Part shown: piece after piece, positions 1 through 15,000 of the stretch
Layout: each line of letters begins with the position of its first letter
Position numbering within the stretch: position 1 is the stretch's first letter
Assembly: GCF_030704535.1 (NCBI RefSeq)
Contig: NC_081817.1
Location: 28,645,001-28,709,000 of the forward strand
DNA: 64,000 nt
Direction: 5' to 3'
Source: Vitis vinifera
Taxonomy: Eukaryota > Streptophyta > Magnoliopsida > Vitales > Vitaceae
The notes under the pieces: model-generated
The model's input: the letters and a program-made list of their open reading frames with translations, nothing else
What the model was told of the DNA's origin: nothing
Databases searched by the model: none
Translations under genes and position numbers: made by a program

Positions 1-3000
1 AAAAATTAGCTCAAAGTTCAAGAAAGGTAACAATACGTGTTTGTGGCATTCTTAGTTTTGTTGGTAATGGAAGTGATATAATTATCTCATTATTTGAATG
101 GACAATTTATTGTTTCTGTATCTTATTTTGAAGCTTTTCGGGAAATTTTGGAGCGGAAAGCCTCTGCACATCCTTTTGAGAATGTTCAATCTCTCTTGCC
201 ACCAAGTTCATGGTTGGGATTGTACCCAGTTCCTGGTAAATTTTGAACTTACAAATAAGTTTGTTCATGATTTTGATTCTTTATGGTCATGTGGTTTAAA
301 AGCATATAAAGTTCTGGAAATGATGTCCTGACATCTCTTTTCTAATATAGTTTCGATGCAAATTAATGATACAGCTTCATAAGCATTCAGATATGGTATC
401 TTGAAGCTGAGTCAAGTTCAAACTGGCATTATTGTTAACTTGTCTTGGTCACATTGTTAATATAGCATTTAAGCACCTAATGCTTGCCTTGTGTAATGAT
501 TTGACACTGGCTGATACGTTTGAAACAAAAGAAAAAGTTTTATCGGTCAATTCTAGTTGGCATCAAAACTGGGCGCTGTCTTGGTTTCTTGGTTTGATTC
601 TTGCACCATCTTTTTATGCCATAGACCATTGTTTCAGGCTAAAACAACATTTTTTCTGCCTGCTTTGTGGATTCATCTTCAAAGCAAAACCTTGAGTGTG
701 GAAAAGAGGTTTTCTATCACATGACACTGTTTTTAGTTGAAATGCGTTGAGGCTTTGTGAACCTATAGTATAAAGTCATACATAGTGGAAAAGGAGGCAT
801 ATTTGCTGATGGTATGGTAGCAGTGTTCAAGAAATTGTCTCCATCACCTTTTCAATATATTTTTCAAGTTCTCAAATTTACTTGGCTACACAGCCTGCAC
901 TCCTGCTCATTTTCTTTTCTGTTGCCACTTATGGTATTCGTTGTGTTATTGTATGACAATACTTTAATCTTATTTGCTTTAGTAACAAGACTAGTAAGTT
1001 TGGAGAGTTGTTCTCTTATCCTATTTTTATGTATATTTACAATCCAGCAGCAATGTGATGTACGGACTTGTTTGTTTTGTGCACCTTTAAAATTTCTTGA
1101 TGCCATATATCAGTTTGCCTAATATATTTTATATGGGGGACTTTTTTCAGATCACATACGTGATGCAGCAAGAGCTGAGGAAGCATTGACCCTTTCTTAT
1201 GGAAGTGAGCTAATTGGCATGCAAAGAGACTGGAATGAGGAATTGCAATCTTGCCGGGAGTTTCCCCATACATCTCCTCAGGAAAGGTGCGTTCTATTCT
1301 CTATTTTGCTTGCTACAGTTATGCATATTGTTTCCCCTATTCATTTGCTGCTTATTTTTCTTGCCTTACAATTTTTTTGAAGTATAAGTGCAGTGAAGTT
1401 TATTTCACCTGTGGCATCTAATTGCTATTTAAAATTATTTTCTAACAGGATCTTGCGGGATAGGGCCCTTTACAAAGTGACTTCTGACTTCGTTGATGCA
1501 GCAATAAGTGGTGCTATTGGAGTCATCAGCAGATGTATACCCCCAATAAATCCTACTGATCCAGAATGCTTTCACATGTTAGTGGAACCTAAAATGAATT
1601 CCGTAACATTTTCAATACATTGTGACATCTCTTAAATAGTTTCTTTTTGCTGCTTTGGTATTGAAAAGTACCATGATTGGATTTGCTGGCTGTTTAACTG
1701 GAATGCATTATCTTCTCTCTCCTCCATCCTTGCTAATCATTTTTTGTGTACCAAATCTCCAAAACATCTATTATATATAATTCACATAATGAAGTCTAAA
1801 CAAAAATGTCATTTTCCAATAATGAGTTGTCTCTCGCATCTCTGACAGCCTTTCACACCCAACTTCCTACATTTTTCAACTTCTCTCAACAATATTACAT
1901 GTACATATGCATTGTGTGTCTGACCACTTTAGCATGTCTTTATGTTGCTTATTAGCATTGAGTTTGCAACTTGTTTACTGCTAATTATCCTCCATGTAAG
2001 CACAGTCCTATTTCTTTCTTTTCAACTTGGGAGGATGTGTTGAGTCCATAGATATCTGAACCAGACAATTTCAGACCATGCTGATGGTTGCATGGATCAA
2101 CCAGTTCAACCTGGGTTGACTTGGTTGTTCTAAGCCAGGTTCCAGAGGATATGAATGCTGTGAGTTTTAGAATTTAAACAAGACATAAGCTTTGATAAGT
2201 ATGTTCTAGATGTGTCAGACCGAATAGATTGCAACTCCCTCGCTCTATATACATTTTTAGCAGATTATAAAGGTTTTAGTAGTTTTGGTGACAAGAAACA
2301 GTTGACTGGGCACTTCACCTTTCTCACTGGGTGGTCTGGTTTTGATTACTCTTGAGTAAGGCCGATATTCTTTGTTTCTGATGGAGTGAGATGTAGTCTA
2401 AAAAAGAAAAGCAAAGTGAAGTTTTACTTTATGATGAATGCTTGGCCATTTGCAGGATCATATCTCAGAGTCAGCTTTGCTATATTAGTTTACTTTTCCT
2501 TGTTGGTTTTATATAATCAGGTCATAGAAGGAATACTGTCTTGTATTAACATATCATCTTGTGATATATGCGGTCATGGATTCAAACAATGAAGTTGTGA
2601 ATTGGTGCTGTATTTGTGTTATTGTTTTTTGTTCCTGTATTTAAAATTCAGAGCATTTTACTGAAAAGTTTTTTTTGAAGTTTTTTTTCTTCATGTTGAC
2701 AAGTGTTATTTTGTTTCTAGGTATGTTCACAACAATATATTCTTCAGTTTTGCCGTTGATGCGGACCTTGATCAGTTGTCTAAGAAGCGTGCATCAGATC
2801 CTATTTCAAAGGTTGAGAGCAGAAACTTGTCACACAATTCATCTGAAAAGGCTTCCAATGATTTGTTGCATGGAACTAGTGGAACTTCCAATGGGGAAAA
2901 TTGTGATGGCTCAATGAAACTGGAACTTAATGGTGTACAGGAGTTGGCTCCTGATGTTTCTTCTGAGACTCAATCGATCGACAGTGAGCAGGCTACTTAT

Positions 3001-6000
3001 GCCTCTGCAAATAATGATTTGAAAGGCACCAAAGCATACCAGGAAGCTGATGTTCCTGGACTTTATAACCTTGCTATGGCCATTATTGATTACAGGGGTC
3101 ATAGAGTTGTAGCTCAGGTGCATGCATGATATCACTTCTCTCATCTTTTACAATGAAGCTCACCTTCCTGGATTTTATAACCTTTTTCTAGCTTATATTG
3201 GTTCCAAGTGTCATAGAGTAATAGATGTGTGTATTTGGAACCTGGGCATCATCTGTTTTGTGCCTTTATGTTGTTTCTCTCATAAAAGGGTATTTTTAAT
3301 AGTTTTGGAAAATTTGCCTCATTAACCTTATTGATTGATGAAATTGATGAGTTGTCTGGTTGCTTATTTGATGACTTTAGCTTTTGACCTGTAACGTCCT
3401 ACTATCAACTGATTACATATCCTAATTTTTAGTGCTTTTGTCACTATATTTCTATTTTCAGCTATCTCTGTCTTCTTTCTTAATCTTGTGTTTCTTTTTT
3501 ATTGTAATTTTTTCTCCTTATTCATTCTTAAAATATATCACTTTTTGCAGAGTGTTTTACCTGGCATCCTTCAAGGGGATAAATCAGACTCTCTTCTGTA
3601 TGGTTCGGTTGACAATGGCAAGAAAATATGCTGGAATGAAGACTTTCATTCCAAGGTGAGGGGGATTTTATCTTGATGTCATCTTTGCAAGTTTTTTACT
3701 TTATTGAGAAATCTTGTTGGTCTCCTTATGGTGATGGATTTTGTTTTTAAACTTGAGAGAACCTCAATGTGAAGAAATGATTGCAACTTAATAGTTAATA
3801 GTTTACTTTTTATTTTTTATTTTGTTTATTTTATGGTTATCTATTTGAATTTCCTTTTTCTTTTATGACAGGAAGCTGTCTATTTGGATCTTTAGTGCAA
3901 TGACATTTTAGACTCTAAGGAATATATCATTTTGAAAGAATGATATGTTTTAGGGCCAAGGTTTTAGCTTAAAAAAGCTGTTAACAAGACTCCAGTACTG
4001 TTACCTATTTTCTTTTACTTTTTCCTTTTTGATAGGAAGCTATTTATTTGAATCTTTAGTTGAACGACATTTTAAACATTAAGGAATATATCATTTTGAA
4101 GAAAAAGAAACAAGAATGGTATGTTTTAGGACCAAGATTTCAGCCTAAAAAAGCTGTTAACAAAACTCCAGTACTTTTCTGACAATCACACTACATGGTG
4201 CTACATTCTGATGAGACCCTTTGTCATCTTTACAGTCAGTGTGATGTTGGACTTTAGAGTTATCTCTTTTCTTTTTAACACATGATAATATTGGCCCATA
4301 TGTGTTAACTTACCGATGAAGAATTTAAGACTGAGATATGTATTGCCCAACTTAGGATTTGTAAATTCAAAACTTGCCAATTGTTTATTATATTTATCTC
4401 TCTGTATATCTATAGGTATTAGAGGCAGCCAAACACCTTCATTTGAAGGAACATACAGTCCGTGACGGTTCTGGGAATGTTTTCAAATTAGCTGCACCAG
4501 TGGAATGCAAGGGCATTGTTGGTAGTGATGACAGGTAATTACTTGAAAACCTTGGTCTTGCATTTTTTAAATGGGTTGTTTTTATTTTTTGCTTTAGTGG
4601 TGTATGCTTGTTTCTTATACCATTAAACCTGGTTTGCGACATTAAGAAATTATGTTCTGAATTTTGGAAACAATTTGAGGACTGCCTAACTAGTGCACTG
4701 GACCTTTTTCTGTTAGTCATTTCTTTCTTGAATTTTGAAGTTGATGAACTGACAGGCTTGACAGTTCTAAACTCAACTGTATGCCCTAATTTGCATTTCA
4801 AATTTTGGGAGGCGACAATCTTATGTCATCTGTTTAAGCATTGTATTCTATTGTGTTGTGCTTTTCCACTTTGTTTTACTCTTTTTTACTTTTACTTTTT
4901 ATTTCAGGCACTATCTTTTGGACCTCATGAGAGTAACTCCTCGTGATGCAAACTATACTGGACCTGGGTCCCGATTTTGTATTCTGAGACCAGAATTGAT
5001 CACTGCCTTTTGCCAGGTAAAGGATGTCTTCTATCTTATCTTTCTTCAGCACTGTAGTTGTGTTTCCTTTCTTAAATTAAGTTTTGTATTGCTGCAAGAA
5101 GGCTGAAGTGGCAGAAAGATTAAAAAGAAAGACTAAATCTGGGGGTGAGGTTCATGTAGCCTCTGATTCTCCAAAAGCTTCTAGTGTTGATGAACAAGTG
5201 AGAACTGATGCAAATGATGCTGTAGCTTCTGATTCTCAGGTAAAGAGTGCTGTTTCCATTGAAATTCATTTGGCTATACCATATGTTTAATACAGTGAAA
5301 ATGCCTTCTCTGTGGAGCATTTTTCAGATGTGCATTACTTTTCCCGTGTGGAAGCTTAATTTATCTTGTACTTGTTTTTATGAGAATAGACCTATTTAAA
5401 GTCTGCTTTCCTATTATATTTTTTGTGTATAAATTGTCTTGAATAACTATATTTGCTCTATACATGCATGCATGCATGCAGGAGATTATATAATTACATA
5501 AAGTGGAGTTAGAAAATTCATTTCTTTGTAGGGAGTCTGCAGTGTGGCATTGTGGGGCATACAATATAAAATCAGGAAATGTAGGTTTCAATCATAGCAT
5601 AGCCATGGCACAAGTTTTTCTAGCTATTAAACCAACTTGCTATTCACAATCTTTGATGATTTTTTGACTTTTTTTAAGTTGAATTTTTTTATGCTAGCAT
5701 GTTCATTTGAAAGGTTTCACGTGAATTGATACCTGGAAATTGTATTATTTGCATGCTAATATGTCACACCAAGTGTTTTCTCTATCAAAAACATCCTTTA
5801 TAATGCATTGTGTCCTTGGACTAGGGGCGGTCAATCCATTGCTTTATAGCCTGAATTATATTCAAATTTATTCCAATTAAGCTTTGATAATGAGTGTGAT
5901 CAGATCTGGAAAGCTGAATTTGAATTGGTTTATGAAATTGGTTATAATTGGTTCAAACTTGCACATATGTGTATACAATCTTGGTAGGATTTGACCTCTG

Positions 6001-9000
6001 TGTGTTCTGTTTACTGTGTGTATTGTGTGGGGGCCTGTGTTCTGTGTATGCACCTGCTTGTGCTTTTTATGTGCATGGCGTGTGTTATATATGTGTGTGT
6101 CATGTGTGTGTTGTGTACTGTGGGAATTGAGTGTATCACGTGTGTGTGTGTGTTATGTGCACTGTGCATATAGTGTGTATTGTATATGTACATACATGTG
6201 TGTATATGTGCGTGTGCATGTGCCTTTACAGAAATGGTTTGATCTTATATCCTTGGATTTTATTTAAATTTGCATATACTTTTTTTTCCTAGTGAATTTT
6301 CAGACTTGGATTTATATGTCATCACATATTATTGGATTTAAGTTCTTGTCAGATTTGAATCTGCATCTCATCATATATAGTTGGAGTCAAACTCAATCAG
6401 ATGTGACATCAAATCAACCTGTTTCCTGCCCTGTATCTCCCCAAAACTTCATTATATGTACCTCCTATTGCTTTTCACAGGATTTGACAATTGAAGGGAA
6501 GATTGAGGCTGCCCCAGACTCTGCTTCTGCACATGCTGAAAGCACTGAATCGTGTGAGGAAATGTTTTTTAACCCTAATGTCTTTACCGAGTTTAAGTTG
6601 GCTGGGAGTCCAGAGGTAAATTTTGTAAAATAAATCTATTCACTTGTCTATGTCTCAAGTCCAACATTTTCCTCTTACTGGCTTGTTTCCTTATTCACCA
6701 GGAGATTGCTGCTGATGAAGAAAATGTGAGGAAAGCTAGTTCTCATCTTACAGATGTTGTACTTCCCAAGTTCATACAAGATCTTTGCACCCTTGAAGTG
6801 TCACCCATGGATGGGCAAACATTGACAGAAGCACTCCATGCTCATGGAATCAATGTTCGCTATATTGGAAAAGTAAGCTTGAGCTGATAACTGTTTCCAT
6901 CCTATCCTTTTATTAATAATATTTTTATTTAGATTTTGGCCTAAAAAAGTGGTGCAAGTAAACATTTTCTAAAGCTTGAATTGGAAAATCTAAAATCAGT
7001 TGGGTGATGTGTGTGATTTATATGTAGTTTGGTTTTTTAGTGAATTTAATGCTTTTGGCTTTTCTCCAGGTAGCTGATAGGACCAAACATTTACCTCATC
7101 TATGGGAGCTTTGTTCCAACGAGATTGTAGTTAGGTCTGCAAAGCACATTCTGAAGGTACCAACATTCTTTTGCCTACTTCAACATCTCATGTTCGTGCA
7201 AGTTTGTTGTGGAATTCCTTAAATTTTTTTTCAAATAGAGCTTGATCATGACAATTTTCCAAATAGACCTTTACTTTATTTTAAGCATAAAAGGTTTTCA
7301 TGGATTTGGGCATGAAAAAGGAAATGTGGCATCTTACAATTGCATACTGTGTTATTGTAAGCAATAATTTATTTATGAAAAAAATACAAAATGAGATATG
7401 AAGGATGGGGGATCCTTAAAACAATGATCCTTAAAACAAAATAATGAGAAACACAGTCCAGAACCTCAAAAGACAACACCATCACTCACAAAAACTTCTT
7501 GAATGGGTCGAATGAAGTTGACCTGTATCAAATATGACCCAAATGGGTTGGATCGAACATTTTCTTTACTGCATGTGTTTCCTTACTAATATTAATAGTA
7601 GAACTAGGTGCACCTGGGTCATGATTTTTCAAGTGAATGACTAATGCACACATGCTACAAATAATACCTGAGAGGAAAATAAGTAGCAAAAACTTTAGAT
7701 GTCTATGTCATTTCCAGTTTCTGTTAAGACACTCCCTTGAATTAAATTAAAGATGTGGATGTTTTGGTAGAATGGAAAAAAAAAAATGGAATGTGTGTGC
7801 TCGCATTCTTCTCTATCAGGGTAAACTTATGATCTCATTTTTTCCTTGGTACCAAGTGTTAAAATTATTGACCATGCATGAAATTTCAGATATGCTATCT
7901 TTTTTCCTAGTTAAGTCAAATTAGTGTATGTTCTAAATGCCACACTTCTGAGTAAGGTAGCTAAATACAAACAATTTTAGTTTGTCATCTAAATTAAACT
8001 GTGAATTTTGTGATATATTAGGATCTCAGTGCTTAGATTGATAATCAAATGCACATAAAATTGCCAGCTGTAATTTTGCGTTAATAAGGGTTCATGGTTT
8101 ATCTGTTGGTCATCTCATTTCTTGTCATGCAGGATGTTTTGAGAAATACTGAGGATCATGATATTGGGCCTGCAATCTCACATTTCTTCAACTGTTTCTT
8201 TGGAAGTTATCAAGCTGTTGGTGTAAAAGCTACTGCTAATAGTACACAAGCCAGAACCTCAAAAAAGGTATGATATGAGAAATATGGATGAACTTGTTCA
8301 GGATTTACCATTGCTTAACTAGAAGATGGGAAGACTTGTACAATTCAAAAATTTTGGGATCTTATTCTTACATCTATATCTTATTTGTAGAAAAATGATT
8401 TTTTTTTTTTGATAGGTCTTATTCATAGAAAAATGATGGACCTTATTGTCCTCTCAAGTAATCGATACAAATTTTTTCAGGACCATGCGGGGCATCATAC
8501 TTCAAGCAGGTCTTCTAAAGCTCAAGCCAAGTGGAAAGCTGGAGCATCTGCAAGAAAGAATCAATCCTCATATATGAATGTTAGCTCAGACAGTTTGTGG
8601 CTTGACATTCTGGAATTTGCAAAACTCAAATATGAGGTATCATTAATTCAAGTTGATACTTTATTAGGGTGGTTGGGAAAACATCCCTTGAAATTTGAAC
8701 TAGTCCACTCTTAAATGGAACATTGGAAAAATGGGTACATTCAGTCGAGAAATCAATTTATCATCATTTGTGATCGGGACAAATTTATGCAATTGTGCGT
8801 TCTAGAGGGTGGATTTTTCCTTTCCAGTGCTGAACATATAAAATTGACTTACCCATTTCTATGGGATGTCCAAGCACTTCCTGTTGTTCATACATGTTAT
8901 TATTGCTAGTGTTGTCAATTGTGCATTAATTTATGTCTGAACCAAGTTCCTTTTTGATGTAGTTTGAGTTGCCAGAGGATGCAAGGGCACGGGTAAAGAA

Positions 9001-12000
9001 AGTTTCAGTTATTCGTAACCTTTGCCAAAAGGTAAACATTACATCATCTTTTTTACAACATATCTCATCTCTACTCTTCTGTGCAATTGAAATCTTCATT
9101 GCCAGAAAATGTCTCTTACCTGTTTAATATGTTATTTATGCTTGCGTCCCTTTTTAATACCAGGTTTTGAACTAATTACTAGTTAGCTAGTTGGAGATCT
9201 AGAAAACTCCATCCTATCCATGAAGGTGATGAAATATTAACTTGTATGCTAACCCAATGATATTGCCGCAAAACTCATGACTTGATCTTGCAAAAAGAAC
9301 TAAATAACCAACATATGGATTTATTTGGCTAGGCATGCACTTTGATGTTTTCCTAAATCTAAACAGTTTCCCAAGTATGAAGGTGAATTAATGGAAATGC
9401 TGAAAAATGGGAGAGAGAGAGAGAGCGAGAGAAGGTGAGAGAGAGTGCGCAGGAGAGTGTGATGGTGAGGAGGGGGATGAGGGGTCGGCGCCGCGAAGCA
9501 GAAGGAAGGAATGCAAATTCATCGTGGAATCCAAGGAGTTTGAGATTATTGGGGACGAGAGGAAAGGAAAAATCCAAGTCCTCATTGTGGAGAAGAAGGG
9601 AGGGGTTTCGTCATGGGTTTGTTTGGGTTCGGACAGTCTAGGGTTGTTCTTGGAAGGTCTGAACCTCTGTATTAAGGATGAGAAAGAGGCAAGATGGGGA
9701 AGGGAGTGGAAGGAACAGGGTCGAACATTCTCTATGTCACGAGGGATAAACAAAGCGGGGGGGTTTATCCGGCTAGGGGTCTCCGATCTAGAGAGGAAAC
9801 ATTTCTGCATCTTCATCCCGAGAGGCAGAAAGGAAAAGAGGGGGTGGATGACCATGGCGGAGAAGCTTAAAGAGGTGATAGGCTCTTTTGTCAGTAAATC
9901 AAAAACCCAGGAAGGAAAGGCTATGGGGAAAATTGTTGGGGGGAGTTCGTACGCAACAATAGCAAAACGAGCTCTGTTGGGCAATCCAAACGCGATCGTA
10001 GTGAAGGTGAAAAGAGAGGAATCGATGGGATTGCTGAAGAAGTTAGAACACTGTGTTGTGGCGAGTAGGAAGGGTAACTTAGGGGGAGATGATGATCTTG
10101 AGAAGCTGGGACAGCTTTGGGCAAAATCGTGGGAGCTTAAAGGTAGCTTAGGGTTGGCTAAAATGGAAAAGGGAAGGGTTCTACTGGACTTTGAAGACTT
10201 GGAAGAGGCGCGTCGTGTTGTATCTTCTGGGAATCGCACGATGGAAGGGGTCCAGGTAGGGCTGGATTTTTGGAGTCCGAGGAGTGGGACGACAGAGGAG
10301 GAGAAGGCAAAGGAAATTTGGGTGAGATTATTTGGGCTTCCAGTCTCGCTTTGGAGCCTAGAGATTTTGAAGAAAGTGGGGGACGAATGCGGCGGCTTTA
10401 TCACAGTCGACGAACAAACGAAGACGTTGGGCGAGCTACAGTGGGCCAGAATCTTAGTGAGAGGAAGAGGCGATGCTCGACCGAGTGTTCTGGAAGTCGA
10501 AGTGGAGGAGGAGGTCTATGAGGTATCGTTATGGTGGGAATGCCGTCCGGTGATAAGGAGGTCTTCCAGACAAGCAGATGGCAGTCGTAGCAGCGAGGTT
10601 GGGGGTGAGGAGTCCTCACGCGCGGAGAAGCGAGTGACGAAGGGGTGGGTGAGCGTGAGGCTCGAGAACCTGCATCCGTCAGATGATGGGACCGGTGGGC
10701 AGAGGACTGATTCGGGTCGGGCTGTATCCAACGCAGCCCGAAGCCCAATAATCCCGTCTTGGGCTCAATCTGGTGCAGTGCACCACTTAAGCCCAAATGC
10801 CAGCCCAAAGGAGTTAAGAGGGGTCGGTGGGCCTGGGCTGAAGAGTGGAGTAATGGGATTGAAAATGAAAGGGGTGGCTGCAAGTCCAGAAGCAGGCCCG
10901 TCGCATAGACCTGATGAGGTGGGTTGTTCCACTATAGGCCCAGTCTCGCCATCAAACAAAGGCCCAAATTCAAAGGGATATGGTCAACAGCCTGATATAG
11001 GTGTAAAGACAAGGGAGGGCCCATCTTCATCAGCAGGCCAAGACCATAATATCTTTCAGAAGAAGGACTTATTGTGGACGGGGCTTGATCCAGGTAAGTC
11101 TCATGTGCCAGAGCCTTTTGTTGCGTGGGAGACTGAGGACATGAGGAAGTTAATTGGTGTGGCTAGGATATCAGAGACGGATAAGGTGCTTGAAGAGGAG
11201 TCAATGAGGTATGGAAGGGGGTTGTGTTCTTGGGGGAAAAGGGTTTTGGGGATCTCTCATCTCAATTCTTTTAATTTTGATCGGACTTCGGGAGGGGAAT
11301 CTTTCGATCATTCTGGGGATTGGAATGAGGAAGTTCGGGTTGACAATACAATGTGGCTAACAGTATATGAGGGCTGTATTGAAAGGAGCAATGGATGTAG
11401 GGAGGTGGGAGCAAATGAAAGCAGCAGTGATAAGGGCAGGGGGATTCCTGGGGTTGGTGCCATATATGATTCCCAAACAGAGAGAGGAATGCAGGATGAT
11501 AAATGGGAGGAGAGTGATTTGGCGAAATTCAGTCAATTCCTGGGATTCCCCACGGAGGGATTGGAGAAGGAAATCCTGAATTTTCTGTCTCAAATCAGAA
11601 AAAGGAGGGAGAAAATCCATAGTAAAGAGCTATTGGAAAAATCTAAGTTTGAAAGGGAGTTAAAAAGACTGGAATGCTCCATCAATTATGAGGGGGGAAT
11701 TAAACAGAAAGGCTCGGTACAGGGCAAAGGGCGCCAGATTGTGATTGTCTAAGGAAGATGAAAATTCTGAGTTGGAATGTGAGGGGAGCAAATGATAGCT
11801 CTAAAAGAAAAGTAATTAAGACGTTTATAAGGAATCAGAGGGTGGACGTAATCTGTATTCAGGAGACTAAAATTCAAGCTATGTTGGATAACATTGCGAG
11901 AAGCATAGGCTCCGGAAGATTCCTAGAGTGGAAAGCTGTGAATGCGGAAGGAGCTTCGGGAGGGATTCTGATATGCTGGGATAAAAGGTCTCTGGAGATT

Positions 12001-15000
12001 ATAGATTGGGAAGAGGGCCAGTTTACTTTATCTTGTAGATTTCGGAATGTAGAAAATGGGGCGATATGGATTTTTACGGGAGTGTATGGTCTGTTCTCCA
12101 AGGTGGAAAGGGAGGCTTTATGGGATGAGTTGGGGGCGATTAGAGGGCTGTGGGAAGACCCTTGGTGTATAGGGGGGGATTTTAACATAACTTTGTTTCC
12201 GAGGGAAAGGAGTAGCCAGAGGAGAATGAATTCAGCAATGAGGAAATTTACGGAAATAGTGGATGATCTTGGGCTGATGGATCTCCCCCTTCAAGGGGGA
12301 GAATTTACTTGGAATGGGGGACAAAACAATCAGGCCTGGGCAAGATTGGACAGGTTCCTTGTATCCCCTAGTTGGACAGACCAATACAATGGGATTAGTC
12401 AATGTAGGCTGCCCCGTCCGGTATCCGATCATTTCCCAATTATGCTAGTGGGGGGGGGGGGATAAGACGAGGCCCAACTACATTCAGATTTGAAAATATG
12501 TGGTTTAAGGTTGAGGGCTTCAAAGATTTAGTGCACAGCTGGTGGCAAGGAATTGAGGTTAGGGGCAGTGGTAGTTACAAGTTGGCTACTAAGATGAAGG
12601 AAATCAAACAGAAATTGAAAGTTTGGAATAGAGAAGTCTTTGGGAAGCTGGAGAGCAATAAATCCTTAGCCTTGCAGCAGGTGGAGTTTTGGGATAGGGA
12701 GGAAAGTGGGAGAATTCTGACTGTGGAGGAAACAGAGCTTAAGAAAGAAGCAAAGGATAATTATAGGAAATGGGTGATTATGGAAGAAACTCATTGGAGA
12801 CAGCTTTCTAGGGAAATATGGCTGAAGGAGGGGGATAGAAATACGGGCTATTTTCATCGTATGGCAAGCGCTCATCGTAGAAATAATTATTTGGAGAGAA
12901 TAAAGATCAATGGGGAGTGGCTGATAGAGGAGCAGGAAATCAGGGAAGGAATTGCTAGCGCGTTTCAAAGCTTGCTTTCAGAAGATATGGGGTGGAAGGC
13001 AGACATAGGGGGCCTTCAGTTAGACCAGATCAACCAACAAGAGGCTGAGACCTTGGAGAGGCCCTTTACAGAGGATGAAATCTATGTGGCTCTGATGGAG
13101 ATGAATGGGGATAAAGCCCCTGGTTCGGACGGCTTTACAATGGCATTCTGGCAAAGTTGTTGGGAGTTCATTGAAGAGGAGATTTTGGAAATGTTCAAAG
13201 ACTTCTATGTCCACAGTTCTTTCCTCAAGAGCCTCAACAATACCTTCTTGGTGCTGATCCCCAAGAAAAGTGGGGTTGAGGACCTTAGAGACTTCAGACC
13301 GATTAGTCTCTTGGGGGGGCTTTACAAGTTATTGGCTAAAGTGCTAGCTAATAGAATGAAGAAAGTAGTTGGTAAGGTGGTGTCCACGTCTCAGAATGCC
13401 TTTGTGAAGGGAAGACAAATCCTTGATGCTTCTTTAATTGCAAATGAAGTGATAGACACGTGGCAGAAACAAAAGGAAAAGGGCATTATATGCAAGTTGG
13501 ATATAGAGAAAGCCTATGACAGCATCAATTGGAAGTTCTTGGTGAAGGTGTTACAAAAGATGGGCTTCGGGTCTAAATGGGTGGGGTGGATGTGGAGTTG
13601 CCTATCGTCAGCTAAATTTTCAGTGTTGGTTAATGGAGTGCCTGCAGGTTTCTTTCCTAGCACTAAAGGTCTTAGACAAGGGGATCCGCTGTCCCCTTAC
13701 CTCTTCATCATGGGGATGGAAGTGCTAGATGTGCTTATCAGGAGAGCTGTGGAGGGGGGGTTCTTATCAGGATGCAACATAAGGGGTGGAAGTGGCCCCT
13801 CTTTGAACATCTCTCACTTGTTTTTTGCTGATGACACAATTATCTTTTGTGAGGCCAGAAAGGATCATCTAACTTACTTGGGTTGGATTTTATTCTGGTT
13901 TGAAGCGGCTTCAGGCCTAAGGATTAACTTAGCCAAGAGTGAAATCATTCCAGTTGGAGAGGTGGTGGAGGTGGAGGAGTTGGCTGTTGAGCTAGGCTGT
14001 AGGGTGGGGACTTTACCTTCTCAGTACTTGGGTCTTCCTTTAGGGGCCCCAAATAGAGCGCCTTATATATGGGATGGGGTGGAGGAAAGAGTGAGGAGGA
14101 GACTAGCTCTTTGGAAACGGCAATATATTTCTAAAGGAGGAAGAGTCACCTTAATAAAAAGTACCTTGGCTAGCATGCCAATCTACCAAATGTCCATTTT
14201 CATAATGCCCAAGGTTGTTGTTAGAAGGATTGAGAAAGTGCAAAGGGATTTTCTGTGGGGAGGGGGAAACATGGAGAGAAAAGTTCATTTGGTTAAATGG
14301 GAGGTGGTTTGTACAGACAAAGATAAAGGTGGGCTAGGCCTTAGAAATCTAGCTTTGTTGAACAAAGCTTTACTTGGCAAGTGGATATGGAGGTATGCCT
14401 GTGACAAAGATAATTTGTGGAGACAAGTGATTAAGGTGAAGTATGGGCAGGAGGGTCTTGATTGGAGGCCCAAAAAGGCAAATGGGGCGGTTGGTGTAGG
14501 GGTTTGGAAGGAGATTTGGAAAGAATCAGATTGGTGTTGGGATAACATGACATTCCGAGTAGGAAAGGGCAACATGATAAGCTTTTGGACAGATGTGTGG
14601 TGCTCAGAATCTTCATTGTCTCAATGTTTCCCTCATCTCTTTGGTATGGCTGCGCATCAAAATTTGACGGTTGAGGAAATGTGGGATCAAAATTCGGGTC
14701 AAGGAAACTGGAACCTACACTTTTTGAGGGACTTCAATGATTGGGAGATTGAGTTGGTTGGGGAGTTTCTCCACATATTGAGGGGTTTTAAACCTTCCTT
14801 GGAGGAAGATTCAGTTCTATGGAGAAAAGGAAGAAGCGGTCAGTTTAGGGTTAAGGAAGCTTACAGTTTGTTGACGAACTCTGATGATATGGGATTTCCT
14901 TATAAAAGCATTTGGGTGGCAAGAGTGCCAACTAAAGTTGCTTTTTTTGCGTGGGAGGCGTCATGGGGGAAGGTGTTAACTTTGGATAGTCTTCAAAGAA

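Noticed and set aside
5948..6267. Several overlapping Cys/Val-rich open frames on both strands
   Set aside because: They arise from the TG-rich repeat in a FRIENDLY intron; low complexity, no family.
9388..10883. Long minus-strand frames (338 and 160 codons)
   Set aside because: Antisense shadows of the GC-richer LINE ORF1; Ser/Pro-rich and matching no family.
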